A stretch of DNA of 64,000 nucleotides from Bdellovibrio bacteriovorus W (GCA_000525675.1 CP002190.1:1984001-2048000); one strand, 5' to 3'; counted from the stretch's first letter, positions 35,066 through 44,895 are shown. Numbers and translations are program-made. The notes: generated by a model not told the origin, from the letters alone.

Positions 35066-35740
35066 TTATCCATGATGGTGCTCTTTAGAACCACCGAAGA
35101 GATTCTTAAAGTACTGTTTGGTTTTTTCAAAAAAGTTCGGCTTTGCAGCTGGAACCAACGAAGACTGAATCTTTTTTATAAATTGAGAATCAACCTTATT
35201 CAACCCATCTTGTTGAGCAACCAAATTTCCTTTTGAATCTATAAAAAAGATAGAATTGGAATGAACATACTCTCCATCTGGCAAACGTTTGAAGTTCACT
35301 CCTAGAACCGCCGCTAAGGTTGCTACGTCCTTTGAGTTTGACCTAGCCACAGTCCATGAAGAAGGCATTTTCTTAGACTTATAAAAATCGGCCAGACTTT
35401 CCATGGTTTCCGATTCAGAATCTATAGAGAATAGTACGACTTCAATGCCTTGCTGATCTTGAGGTAGCGAAGTCACAACCTTCTTCACATCTTCTACTAA
35501 AATAGGACAAGCCGTTTGGCAGCGAGTATATAGCATCGCAAATAGATGAGGTTTGCCAGAAAGATCATGAAGTTTGAAACTCTTGCCTTCTTGGTTTTCC
35601 CAATCTCCGCTAATACCAAATAGCGTTTCTTCATAGGCACTTTTTTGCGGCTCTAGCTCTTCGTGATGATCATGATGGTTATGATTGACTTCAGCCAAAC
35701 TCATTTGAAACAGAAGTTGTATTAACATAACGAACCTCAT
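35066..35740 (-). CDS. SCO family copper-binding protein
   Basis: A 224-residue exported thioredoxin-fold protein. The signal segment (residues 1-16) precedes a His/Glu-rich NHNHHDHHEE stretch and the Cu motif TRCQTACP (C-x-x-x-C); the distal His lies in EYVHSNSIFF. SCO proteins deliver copper to or reduce Cu sites of oxidases and other cuproenzymes. It starts two bases after nirV ends, so copper supply to NirK is likely. It ends in KEHHHG. Confidence 0.9.
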   Translation of the reverse strand: MRFVMLIQLLFQMSLAEVNHNHHDHHEELEPQKSAYEETLFGISGDWENQEGKSFKLHDLSGKPHLFAMLYTRCQTACPILVEDVKKVVTSLPQDQQGIEVVLFSIDSESETMESLADFYKSKKMPSSWTVARSNSKDVATLAAVLGVNFKRLPDGEYVHSNSIFFIDSKGNLVAQQDGLNKVDSQFIKKIQSSLVPAAKPNFFEKTKQYFKNLFGGSKEHHHG

Positions 35741-35742
35741 TC

Positions 35743-36459
35743 TTAATTCCTTTCTTTCACACAGCGAAAACCCAAACGAGAACTCGTCGATTTCCCTTTT
35801 AAGCTTGCACGCATTGCATAGCGAACGAAGCTTGCGTACTTGGATGGATCTTTAGCCCCCACAGCGGCTCCTGCACAGAACATATCTTTTTCAAATCCTT
35901 GCCGAGAATCCGCCGTCATAAAGACACTGTTAAAGTCTTCGACCCATTCCCAGACTAGAGAGTGAGTGTCATAAAGCCCAAACTTGTTAGGATTGCCTTT
36001 ACCAACTGCTCTTAAACTTTCTTTTGCTTTAGAGTACCACTGCAAAGCTTTCTCCTCGTATTCTGGAGTCGTGGTCTGAGAGAAATACTCCCACTCGGAG
36101 GTTGAGGGCAATCTCTTACCTTGAGAAAAGCAATATTCACGAGCCGCAAACCATGACACATTCACAACGGGCTCATCGGCTTCCTCAACAATAAACTCTG
36201 CAGTTTTCGGCCAGTGCTTTAAGTATCCCTCATCCACATAAAGCTTCTTAGCCTTCCCTTTTTGCCATTGTGGATGCTTCTGAACAAATTTTAAAAACTC
36301 AGCATTTGTAACAGGAGTTTTATCAACCCAAAGTCTTTCAACGCGAATCTTTTCTTCTCCTTGATCTTTAAAGACCGGATTCAAATAGCCTGAGGGAACC
36401 ATAGTCCCTCCCTGTGGATTCCCCCAAGCTAGCAGAAAGAAAAGTTTCAATAAAGTCAC
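35743..36459 (-). CDS. nirV: Formylglycine-generating-enzyme-like protein NirV
   Basis: A 238-residue protein with the SUMF1/FGE fold: PVTNAEFLKFV, VNVSWFAAREYCFSQGKRLPSTSEWEY, WEWVEDFNS and SRLGFRCVKE. The catalytic Cys pair of true sulphatase activators is not evident, so formylglycine activity is doubtful. A hydrophobic N-terminus suggests export. GTG start overlapping nirK's stop (GTGA). FGE-like genes beside copper nitrite reductase are called nirV; role not established. Confidence 0.86.
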   Translation of the reverse strand: MTLLKLFFLLAWGNPQGGTMVPSGYLNPVFKDQGEEKIRVERLWVDKTPVTNAEFLKFVQKHPQWQKGKAKKLYVDEGYLKHWPKTAEFIVEEADEPVVNVSWFAAREYCFSQGKRLPSTSEWEYFSQTTTPEYEEKALQWYSKAKESLRAVGKGNPNKFGLYDTHSLVWEWVEDFNSVFMTADSRQGFEKDMFCAGAAVGAKDPSKYASFVRYAMRASLKGKSTSSRLGFRCVKERN

Positions 36460-37949
36460 TTCAAGGCCTTTTTAACTTCATCTTGAGTGACCATATCCGC
36501 CTTATTTCCAAAGCTATTCATGATATAAGTCACTACGTTTGCAATATCGTCATCAGATAAGCCTAGAGCTGGCATTGCACTGTTATACAATTTTCCATTC
36601 ACAGTGATCGGTCCCTCCAGACCATTTTTTACCAAGCGTATTGCACGTTTGCGGTCCGCCATTAGGTAGTCTGATTTGGCCAATGGCGGGAAGGCATTCG
36701 GAATTCCCATTCCACTTTCTTGGTGACACGCTAAACAGTTCTGATTGTAAACAATCTTACCGACGCGCATTCTGGCTTCAAATGAATCTCCCGCTGCCGG
36801 ATCTTTGTGTTCATCCTGAGAGATAGGCTTAATGTTTTGCCCCTCTGGCAGATAAACACGATCACTCGTTTTTCCAGTGTAGATTTTTGGATTATTATCC
36901 CCTGCAACGCGAATCGCACCTAAAGCTCCTTTATTGAAAGCTCGGAAGATGGCGTGGTCCACTAAAGTATAATGTCCCGGAGTATCGACCTTAAACTCTA
37001 CAAGAGCTGCCCCACCTGGAGGAACCGCCGTTGTTTGTACGTTCTTCTGGTTGATCTTACTTCCACCTTCGCCATAGACACGGTCAAAGATCTCGCCAAT
37101 TAAATGGAATGATGAACTTAAGTTTGGCCCACCATTACCAAAGAAAACTCGAACAACATCACCGACATCTGCTTGTAATGCTTTCTCATCTGTTAAAGCA
37201 CCGACGCGACCGTTAAAGACAACATAGTCAGCCTCTTCGCGGATAGCCTTGTCCATGTCAAAAGCTTGCAAACCACGCTCTCCAAATTTACCTTTCGTGT
37301 AGAAGTCACCTTGGACGATATAGAATTCTTTATCGACCTTTGGAAGTCCCTCAGATGGCTCTACCAAAATCAATCCGTACATACCATTCGCAATATGCAT
37401 ACCCACCGGAGCTGTTGCACAGTGATAGATATACAACCCCGGATTCAATGCTCGAAAAGAGAACGTCGAAGAATGCCCTGGAGCCGTGAAAGACCCTTCA
37501 GCGCCTCCCCCAGTTCCAGTCACGGCATGTAGGTCGATATTATGCGGCACTTTACTATCTGGATGATTCGAAAGGGTGAAGTCCACGTAATCGCCTTCAC
37601 GAATACGCAACATCGGTCCCGGAACAGTTCCTCCAAATGTCCAAAAAGTATAACGAACACCATCAGCTAGCTCACTAACTTGCTCACGCACTTCTAGGTG
37701 AACCTTCACCCGAGCAGGAGTTTTTCTATTTATTGGTTCTGGAGCATGCGGTGGGGCCAGAATTTTATGCTCAATCGTAGGTAGTTTTTCAAGATCAATT
37801 GGCGATTTTGCAACATCTGCCGATTGAGACTTCCAAGTATCTTTTGATGTAGGTTCCGCGTCGTTTTTCTGAGTACAACTTGCCAATGCAACACAGAGCA
37901 CTCCCGCGTAAATCATCTTTTGATGCAATCTCTGTTTTGATAATCCCAT
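36456..37949 (-). CDS. nirK: Copper nitrite reductase with C-terminal cytochrome c, lipoprotein
   Basis: A 497-residue periplasmic lipoprotein (lipobox LASC) that reduces nitrite to NO. Two cupredoxin domains: PHNIDLHAVTG, YIYHCATAPVGMHIANGMYG (type 1 Cys/His/Met and type 2 His), SFHLIGEIFDRVY and LVDHAIF. The EIFD-type motif recalls AniA-like class II enzymes. A C-terminal cytochrome c domain follows (CLACH, Cys405-His409) that could feed electrons to the type 1 site. GAGGAG six bases before the ATG at 37949 sets the start; a TTG lies two codons upstream. First gene of nirK-nirV-SCO-globin. Confidence 0.95.
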   Translation of the reverse strand: MGLSKQRLHQKMIYAGVLCVALASCTQKNDAEPTSKDTWKSQSADVAKSPIDLEKLPTIEHKILAPPHAPEPINRKTPARVKVHLEVREQVSELADGVRYTFWTFGGTVPGPMLRIREGDYVDFTLSNHPDSKVPHNIDLHAVTGTGGGAEGSFTAPGHSSTFSFRALNPGLYIYHCATAPVGMHIANGMYGLILVEPSEGLPKVDKEFYIVQGDFYTKGKFGERGLQAFDMDKAIREEADYVVFNGRVGALTDEKALQADVGDVVRVFFGNGGPNLSSSFHLIGEIFDRVYGEGGSKINQKNVQTTAVPPGGAALVEFKVDTPGHYTLVDHAIFRAFNKGALGAIRVAGDNNPKIYTGKTSDRVYLPEGQNIKPISQDEHKDPAAGDSFEARMRVGKIVYNQNCLACHQESGMGIPNAFPPLAKSDYLMADRKRAIRLVKNGLEGPITVNGKLYNSAMPALGLSDDDIANVVTYIMNSFGNKADMVTQDEVKKALK

Positions 37950-38017
37950 TCTCAACTCCTCTTCATTTGACGTTGGAACTTCTTATCAAAACATAAAATA
38001 TTTAAAATACAATTTAT

Positions 38018-38031
38018 ATGATCTAGATCAA
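38018..38031 (-). promoter_or_regulatory. Fnr-type box upstream of nirK
   Basis: On the minus strand TTGAT-CTAG-ATCAT, one base from consensus. A -10-like TATGTT (37995-37990) lies ~32 bp from its centre, so the box would be near -41, about 70 bp before the nirK start. Confidence 0.8.
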
Positions 38032-38141
38032 GATTTTGGAGATAAAAAAGTGAGGACACTTCATTGGGTTAAAGTGACAGCTTAATCCACTCTAGCAGTT
38101 GAATTAAGCAATCTCTTTTTTATAAGGACAAGTGTCGGTTT

Positions 38142-38795
38142 TCAGCGATGCCCTTTTTTAGGTGCGCTCTCTACGGGAACTGCTGACTTTTCTTTTGACA
38201 CCTGAGGCTTCGTATTTTTTGCCATAATGACTTCGCAAGTTTTATTTGCTGCCGTCAATACTTCGCGTGAAGTATCTGAGAGATAACTACATTTCTCTAA
38301 AAGTTTTTCCTTAGAAAGTGGCATAACTCTTTCACACTCAGACGCTTTAAAATAACAGCGACTTCCACCATCGACATAAACACCCTCTTTGACAGAGCAA
38401 TCAGGGTTGAGTGTTACCCAAGCTTGTTTTTGTTTTCCAAAATCTAGAGTGTAACCAATGGAATTTGATTTTTCACGATCTGTGAAAACTCTGAGTTTGC
38501 GCTGAGGACCTTTGTATTCCTGAGCTTCAGTAAAACTTTCTTCAAGCTCAATGAAGTGAGTCAAATCATCTTCAAGATCAAAAAGTGGACCTGAATAAAC
38601 GTACTTCTTTACCAAAGCTTCTCTTTTGGCTTTGATCTTTTTACCGTTCATTTTTTCTTTTCCCAAGGTCATCAACGAGGGTTTTGCTACTTGCACTTCA
38701 GAAACTTTCAAAATTTCTGAAGTCATGCCATCACAGACTTCCGCTTGAGCCAAAGAAACACCGATGAGGATGAATAGGAAAATTGTATATTTCAT
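38142..38795 (-). CDS. Exported Cys-rich protein of unknown function
   Basis: A 217-residue protein with signal peptide (FILIGVSLAQA) and seven Cys in the mature part; a C-terminal basic, Ser/Pro-rich tail ends in KKGHR. No family recognised. It is isolated between the nirK operon and a terminator. Confidence 0.72.
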   Translation of the reverse strand: MKYTIFLFILIGVSLAQAEVCDGMTSEILKVSEVQVAKPSLMTLGKEKMNGKKIKAKREALVKKYVYSGPLFDLEDDLTHFIELEESFTEAQEYKGPQRKLRVFTDREKSNSIGYTLDFGKQKQAWVTLNPDCSVKEGVYVDGGSRCYFKASECERVMPLSKEKLLEKCSYLSDTSREVLTAANKTCEVIMAKNTKPQVSKEKSAVPVESAPKKGHR

Positions 38796-38836
38796 ATAGA
38801 TCTATTCTAGATCCAAGAGGGTCTGCTGATCTTGTC

Positions 38837-38863
38837 AAAAAAAAAGCCCAGTAAAAACTGGGC
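38837..38863 (-). terminator. Terminator of the subtilase gene
   Basis: GCCCAGT (38846-38852), loop AAAA, ACTGGGC (38857-38863); the A-run 38837-38845 is a T-run on the minus strand, downstream of the gene ending at 38976. Confidence 0.85.
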
Positions 38864-38975
38864 CTTTAAATAGCTTGGGTGCTTTAAAAGCTCTTTAACT
38901 CTTAGCAATTATAAGTTTTCCCTCTCTCAGCCCCCCCAAAAAGGCTCGATATCTACACGATTTTTTTTTGATTAG

Positions 38976-40466
38976 TTATTTCTCAACGAATGAGAATCCA
39001 CGAGCAGAACTCTTAGATGGGACGCGAATTTTAGAGGTTTTACTAAAGGCTTCTAGCAAAATCCCCGCGCGGTACTTACCAATACCCGATTCCTCTTTAT
39101 CTGCTAGAACTTTTTTTAGAGCTTGTTCAAATCGCGAGTCTAGAATTTCTAAATCTCTCAGCGCGGCACTCTCACGATAGCCTTTTAGAACCGCTTCACT
39201 TGCTAACCTTTGAACCTTCTCTTGAAGAGCAGAAGGGTTTGTTTGAATAAGCACTAAGTTAAAATAATAATCAGCATTGATGTTATACCCCTCGTTGCGA
39301 TAGGCACAGCCCAAGGCTCGGGTAGCTTGAAGGCTTTGGCTTAAAAGGTGAGCCCTACGCAAGGCCTTCATATCTTCTTCACCTAAAACCTCTTTTGATT
39401 CACAAAGATTTTTCGCTCTTTCTGACAGAGTCATTTTAAATTCATAGAGATCAGATTTAAGAATTTCTTGAGCCATACACGAAGAATCCAATTGGCAACG
39501 ATCCTTTAAACGCTCTGCCACCTTAAAAGCTTTATAAGAGTTTAAAAGTCCTGTTTTGTTTTCCTGAGAATATAAAGCATGAAATGATCGAAAGGCCGTT
39601 CTCTTAAGAAGATACTCTACTTGCTGTCGAGTCATTGCCGGCAAAAGAGATTTAATATTTGCAATGGTGCCCGACACCAAAGGTGTTGCTCCACTGGTTT
39701 CACCAAAAAGCTCATGCTCGCCAACGCCGTTGATAGAGGCTTGGTACTGATCCGCCGGAGCAAGAATGTCTAATTGATCTGACTCTTGCGAAGTCAGCGT
39801 TTGCAAGCCACGCGGCGAATAGGACCCGACACTTACCACGGGGGCTACTCTTTCATGTTCGACAATTTTTTGAGGATGATCGTTCCCAGCCGCCATCACC
39901 CAGATGACTCCAAGGGAGTCAACTTCCTGAGCCAGAGGCAAAACTTCGGGACTGGTCCAACCCATCGAATTTGAGATAACCCACGGCTTAGTCGTCATCT
40001 CTTTAACTTCTCGAACTGCCGAATAGTAATAAATTGACGGAGAAACTTTGCGCAACTGAACATAGTTAATGTTTTCAGAAACTGACATCATGCCTTGGCC
40101 ATTAATCAAAGCAGCCACACTGGTTCCATGGTCTCCACGCATAGGACGTGAGCCACTAGTGGCACGATCCACTTCAATGTCATTTAGAAGCTTGATATAC
40201 TTCTTTTCAAAACCTGCATCGAAAATGGAAAATGGGACAAAGGCTAAGTCTGTTTTCTTGCGCATTTCCTCTTTCACAAGATCTGCCCCGATATACTCTT
40301 GCGCCCAAAACGGCGACAACTGACCACCCTCAAAATCTAAAGGCTTTCGGTCTTCAAGCTCAACAAAAGCACCCACAGGAAGTGCTCCCCACAAAATGGT
40401 AGTGGCCAAGAAGGTTTTTAGTGATCTTGAGAGCCAATAGCGGGGTTTTAGAGAGTTCTTTTTCAT
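38976..40466 (-). CDS. Subtilisin-like serine protease (S8), short form
   Basis: A 496-residue exported protease. N-terminal membrane/signal segment (residues ~17-33). Catalytic triad visible: Asp83 in FDAGF, His113 in GDHGTS, Ser258 in ETSGATPLVSG; the oxyanion Asn is in AAGND. There is no classical I9 propeptide. A C-terminal ~180-residue helical part follows the protease domain, with Cys pairs, of unknown role. Convergent with nothing close; upstream region faces the TamA gene. Confidence 0.88.
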   Translation of the reverse strand: MKKNSLKPRYWLSRSLKTFLATTILWGALPVGAFVELEDRKPLDFEGGQLSPFWAQEYIGADLVKEEMRKKTDLAFVPFSIFDAGFEKKYIKLLNDIEVDRATSGSRPMRGDHGTSVAALINGQGMMSVSENINYVQLRKVSPSIYYYSAVREVKEMTTKPWVISNSMGWTSPEVLPLAQEVDSLGVIWVMAAGNDHPQKIVEHERVAPVVSVGSYSPRGLQTLTSQESDQLDILAPADQYQASINGVGEHELFGETSGATPLVSGTIANIKSLLPAMTRQQVEYLLKRTAFRSFHALYSQENKTGLLNSYKAFKVAERLKDRCQLDSSCMAQEILKSDLYEFKMTLSERAKNLCESKEVLGEEDMKALRRAHLLSQSLQATRALGCAYRNEGYNINADYYFNLVLIQTNPSALQEKVQRLASEAVLKGYRESAALRDLEILDSRFEQALKKVLADKEESGIGKYRAGILLEAFSKTSKIRVPSKSSARGFSFVEK

Positions 40467-40657
40467 AGGTATAACTCTTTGCGATTTCTATTCCCAGCCA
40501 AGTGAATCCTATAGCTTTTGAGGCGGTAAATTTGTCAAAAATCGAGACAGCTTCCCAGTATTGGGCCCCTTGCAAAAGCCCTTGAAATGACTGGCAAAAA
40601 CTCTTTGGTTTTCGTTCTCGCCTTGCCCTTTAATCAAAGAACTGTTAACTCCAAAGG

Positions 40658-42394
40658 ATGCCTCTTCTCATTGCTCTACTTCTCACTTTATGGTCCCTTC
40701 CCACATTGGCTCAGCCAGTGAAATATGAGGTTTGTGGTCTGCAAATTGAGTCTGAGGAACAGAGCTTTCAACTTACAAAAACTGAAGAAGACTGGCTCTG
40801 TGGGACTGCAGGAAGCCCCTCATGGAAAGGCTCTCCGGATTCCCAAAAGATATTGTTTCTGACTGCATTTTTACAAAGCAGAGGTTTTCACCAACCGGTG
40901 ATCGAGTATCTGCCTCAGTCCGTTCATATTCAAACCGGCCCTCAATCCAAGCTTCAACTTTTAGAGTTGCAAAATGCACCGAATGCTTGGAACTGGAAAC
41001 GTCGCCGCGACGTAAAGAATCGCCCCTTCACTCCTGTTGTCCTTAACGAATTCACGAAGTGGGCGCAAAGGCGACTTCAAGAAAATGGACACCCCTGCCC
41101 CGTTGTTAAGTCTGAGGCCATTGTTGAAGAAGAAACTTTTATCTTAAAAGTTGAAGAGGACCTTGAGTCCATCTTCGGCCCCGTAGAAACCAGTGGAGAG
41201 TCTGATCTTGATCCAAAAATCTTAGATCGATATTCAGCTTACTTTGAAAGAAAAGAATTCGATATTCGTCTTCTGGAAATCACCGCCAATCGTATCTTGG
41301 TTGATGATCTTTACTTGAGTGCATATTTTGACATTATCTGCGACGGAAAAGAGAACTTCAAAATTGTTCGCAGAGTAGTGCCAGCAAAACCTCATCTTCT
41401 AACTTTCGGTTTGGGTTTTGACTCTGAAGGCGGTGTGATTTTTCGCTCACTTTTAAAGAAATCTCGTCTGACAGATAAGGCTGACTCTCTACAGGTCAAT
41501 CTCTACTCTTCGTTTATTGAACAAACTCTTTCAGCGCAATATAGACATTTCTATCTTGAGGACTTAAGCCTGCGCCATCATCTTCTATTCAGTCCGTCCA
41601 TCAAGAGACAAAAGGAATCCAACTACGAAACCGTGAGCTATCAAATGGGCGCAAGTCTTGTTTTCGGATGGGAGCAAGAATCTCACTCCATCGAAGCAAA
41701 AGCCGGCCCCTTGCTCGAGCGCTTAGATCTTATAGCTGACACTGGAAACGAAAGAATTGATTCCTTAAAAATTGAGACTGAGATTCGCTTCCTCAGCCAC
41801 CTCTATGAGTATTTCTTAAATGACCCACAAAAAGGCTGGGTCGTTGTGGTCAACACTTCCACTCAGTTTGCAGGTGCCAGAGCCCATGAAAATATTCATA
41901 AAGTGCAATTGCGCCACCAAATTTTATGGAACCTTTGGGACTGGGACCCTGCTCTGCTGATCTTAGCTTGGCGTGGCTGGGCTGGTACTTATGTGATTTC
42001 AGATGGAAAGACCGATACTAATGAAATTCCGATCAATCAAAGATTCTTTCTAGGGGGGGATAATACTCTTAGAGGTTTCGTCCGTCAGAAACTTCCATTT
42101 TCTAATGATGGTTTTTTAAGCGTGCTCTATCAGGGCTTTGAACTTCGCTTGGGCAAATGGCTACCTTACAATTTGCAGCCCTATGTCCTCTTCGATTTTG
42201 CAAAAGGTGGAGAAACCGCCAATGAACTTGCCAAAGAAAATTACTATTCTCTAGGGTTGGGGATGCGCTGGGCCTCGCCTTTAGGAACTGTGCGCGGAAC
42301 ATTGGCACAAGGATTTATGACGCCCGATCCTTCTCCGAGTGTAGGTGGAGCCCATGATCTTATGTTGATCTTCAGCTTCGGAAGGGAGTTCTAG
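40658..42394 (+). CDS. tamA: TamA-like Omp85 outer-membrane protein
   Basis: A 578-residue protein with signal peptide (LWSLPTLAQ), an N-terminal region (~20-250) compatible with POTRA domains, and a C-terminal 16-strand barrel region. The barrel bears the Omp85 motif LGGDNTLRGF and ends in Phe (FGREF), the usual C-terminal signal for barrel insertion. It is likely TamA, working with the TamB-like protein encoded two bases downstream. Confidence 0.87.
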   Translation: MPLLIALLLTLWSLPTLAQPVKYEVCGLQIESEEQSFQLTKTEEDWLCGTAGSPSWKGSPDSQKILFLTAFLQSRGFHQPVIEYLPQSVHIQTGPQSKLQLLELQNAPNAWNWKRRRDVKNRPFTPVVLNEFTKWAQRRLQENGHPCPVVKSEAIVEEETFILKVEEDLESIFGPVETSGESDLDPKILDRYSAYFERKEFDIRLLEITANRILVDDLYLSAYFDIICDGKENFKIVRRVVPAKPHLLTFGLGFDSEGGVIFRSLLKKSRLTDKADSLQVNLYSSFIEQTLSAQYRHFYLEDLSLRHHLLFSPSIKRQKESNYETVSYQMGASLVFGWEQESHSIEAKAGPLLERLDLIADTGNERIDSLKIETEIRFLSHLYEYFLNDPQKGWVVVVNTSTQFAGARAHENIHKVQLRHQILWNLWDWDPALLILAWRGWAGTYVISDGKTDTNEIPINQRFFLGGDNTLRGFVRQKLPFSNDGFLSVLYQGFELRLGKWLPYNLQPYVLFDFAKGGETANELAKENYYSLGLGMRWASPLGTVRGTLAQGFMTPDPSPSVGGAHDLMLIFSFGREF

Positions 42395-42396
42395 AA

Positions 42397-44724
42397 ATGT
42401 TAAAAATATTTTTTAGTACTCTCGCTGCTGTCTTTTTTATCCTTATAGGTGCTCTGGTATTTATTTGGTTTAAGCCTGATCTCATCGTCAACGAGAAGAA
42501 TATTCGCTGGGGCCTTCAGTACACCCCCGAGGATCTTAAAGTTTCCTGGAAGACCTTAGATATTCGTTTTGAAAACCCACGATGGTATGAAAAAAGAATC
42601 GCTTTAGATGCGGGTGATCTTTGCATCCAGTACCAAACTTTATTAGACACTTGTCTTTCTGAACTCGTTGCAGAAGCTTATATTTCCTTTGAAGGTTTCC
42701 GCTTCTCCCTTTTAGAAGTGACGGAAGTTAAAGTTCACGCCACGCATCTCAATGTGCTCTTGCCAAAGTCAGAAGAAAAAGAAGTAAAAAAAGATAGCAG
42801 CATTCTCCCGCGTTTGTCTTTACCTCCTTTTGCAAAGCTCTTCCCGCAAAAGCTCGATCTAAGCCTGATTAGAGATTTTGCGATCATAGTGGATGACTTT
42901 TCGATTCAACTCTCACCTGAGGCCCTTCCCTATCGAGGAAAGATTTCATTAGAGCGCGAGATTCTGAAAGATCGCCTGAACGAACTTAATTTGAATTTAA
43001 AAGCGTCTGCCAACCAAGACGATAAACTGCAGGTTCAAACATCCCTCAGAGCTTTTATTGATTCCAAAAACTTAAATATTAACGGCAATGCCAATATAAA
43101 AATTCCTGCTGCTAAGGTTGCCATTCCTATAGATCTAAAGTGGCAAAACGAGTTAACTCTCAGTTCAGCTCCCGTGATTGAAATGGAGAAGCTAACACTG
43201 GCTCCAAAAGTGTCTTTGAAATGGAATCAAAGAGAGATTCTTCTTACTCTAGAGGATGTGAAAAATAAAAATATTTGGCGAGGTGCTGAGCTTGGGATGA
43301 GAACTTGTATCTTGCAAGCCGAGCTCTCTCAAAAACTAGGTCACCCTGAGAACATTGATTTGAAATGTTCTCTTCTTGCGCGCCCCCTTAAAAAAATTAA
43401 ATACATTGATACGGTTGATACCGAACTGCGTGTCAGAATTAAAACCGTCTCTTTCGGTGAGGATATTTCTGAAAAACTCTCCCTTGAAGGAGAAGTCGAA
43501 CTCTCTGGAGCGACAGCCCTAGTACAAGGAAATATTGAAGCCTTGGGCAATATCAGCATGCAGCTAAAGCCACATTTCAAAATTACCGAACTGCGCTCGC
43601 ACCTTTTATGGGACCTTGCAGTACCTGAATTCGCTCTGTGGAAAGATCTTACGGAGCGCACTGCTTTTGCGATCCCCGCTCCTTTGCATGTTTTAAAAGG
43701 GCCTATCACACTTAAAGGGAGTGCCGTCATTCCTGAGAAGGATTCAGCCCTGAACGCAAAAGCTGAACTAAAAACAATATTGAAATCAGAACGCCAAAAA
43801 TTTTATTCCACCACTCAAGTACAGGCAGAGCTGCGCAATTCCGTGCTTGATCCTAAAGGTCTTAAAGTTGCTGTTCAGGCGCTTTTAGAAGAAATCGTTT
43901 TAGAGGCTCCCCCACTGCGCTTAGAGGCTCCTCCGCAAGTTTTACCGGACGGTCGCTTTAAACTCACACGAGACGCAGACCTTCAAAAAAAGAAAAAGAA
44001 AGAAGAGGCCAAGAAACCAACATTCCCCATCGAGTGGAGTGTTGAGGTCAAAAACGAAAAGCCTATTTTAGTTTCAAATCAAATTTTTAAAACGCCACTT
44101 CCGTTTGCGGTAGATATTCAAGTCGATCAAAACCTCAGCCCTCAAGGAAAAGCTTCACTATTAAAGTATCCGTTTGAGATCTTTAAAAAAGCAGCCACGG
44201 TTGAGCGTATAGATGTGATTCTTCATCCGAACTCACAAACCCCAGAACTATCAGGCAAAGTGACTTATAAAAATCCTGAGGTGGATATTGATATTTTACT
44301 TTTGGGTAGCACTGCTAAACCACGCGTAGAGTTTGAAAGCGATCCTCCTCTGAACCGCCAGCAGATCATCTCTGTCTTGCTATTTAATAAATCCTTAGAT
44401 GAATTGAACGAAGAAGAAGTCTCTTCAGCGACTAATATTTCTCATGCTATGTCGGATGGAGCCTTTGGATTGTTCTCTTTGATTTTCCTGTCTTCTACTC
44501 CGATACAATCCATTGGCTATGATCCCGTCAGCCAAAACTATACGGCCCGTCTGAAAATTGACGATTCGACGACGTTAAGTATTGGTTCTAATTTTGATGA
44601 ACGCCGCCAATTTACGGTGCGCCGAAGACTGGGCGGCCCGTGGTCGGTACGCACGGAATTGCGCCAAACAGAAGAGCAACCCGACGTAGTTTTGACATTG
44701 CTTGAGTGGCTGAAGAGGTTTTAG
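42397..44724 (+). CDS. tamB: TamB-like translocation/assembly protein
   Basis: A 775-residue protein: N-terminal membrane anchor (residues ~5-27), long beta-rich repeat region (AsmA/DUF490 type), and the C-terminal DUF490 domain (PPLNRQQIISVLLFNKSL, YDPVSQNYTARLKI, VRRRLGGPWSVRTEL). TamB spans the periplasm and moves lipids or outer-membrane proteins with TamA. It is much shorter than E. coli TamB (~1,260 residues). A KKKKKEEAKK stretch near residue 530 is a likely linker. Confidence 0.87.
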   Translation: MLKIFFSTLAAVFFILIGALVFIWFKPDLIVNEKNIRWGLQYTPEDLKVSWKTLDIRFENPRWYEKRIALDAGDLCIQYQTLLDTCLSELVAEAYISFEGFRFSLLEVTEVKVHATHLNVLLPKSEEKEVKKDSSILPRLSLPPFAKLFPQKLDLSLIRDFAIIVDDFSIQLSPEALPYRGKISLEREILKDRLNELNLNLKASANQDDKLQVQTSLRAFIDSKNLNINGNANIKIPAAKVAIPIDLKWQNELTLSSAPVIEMEKLTLAPKVSLKWNQREILLTLEDVKNKNIWRGAELGMRTCILQAELSQKLGHPENIDLKCSLLARPLKKIKYIDTVDTELRVRIKTVSFGEDISEKLSLEGEVELSGATALVQGNIEALGNISMQLKPHFKITELRSHLLWDLAVPEFALWKDLTERTAFAIPAPLHVLKGPITLKGSAVIPEKDSALNAKAELKTILKSERQKFYSTTQVQAELRNSVLDPKGLKVAVQALLEEIVLEAPPLRLEAPPQVLPDGRFKLTRDADLQKKKKKEEAKKPTFPIEWSVEVKNEKPILVSNQIFKTPLPFAVDIQVDQNLSPQGKASLLKYPFEIFKKAATVERIDVILHPNSQTPELSGKVTYKNPEVDIDILLLGSTAKPRVEFESDPPLNRQQIISVLLFNKSLDELNEEEVSSATNISHAMSDGAFGLFSLIFLSSTPIQSIGYDPVSQNYTARLKIDDSTTLSIGSNFDERRQFTVRRRLGGPWSVRTELRQTEEQPDVVLTLLEWLKRF

Positions 44725-44860
44725 ATTTGACACCAAGGTACCCTGTTTCCCTAAGACTTCATCGTTAAAGGGTGAGACCTTTTTTTCGCGAAGCTTGGTA
44801 CAAACTTTCCATGATCGTTGTCCAGTTCAAATAGAATTTAATAAAGACTGTCTTCAAACG

Positions 44861-44895
44861 AAAAAAAACCCGGAGTAAAGACATACCCGGGTTTT
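44861..44895 (-). terminator. Terminator of the trypsin gene
   Basis: AAAACCCGG (44865-44873) pairs with CCGGGTTTT (44887-44895), flanked by A-run (T-run on minus). It works for the minus-strand gene and perhaps both ways. Confidence 0.85.

Noticed and set aside
36456-36735. Separate cytochrome c gene after nirK
   Set aside because: The haem domain is in the same uninterrupted frame as the cupredoxin domains; it is a fusion.
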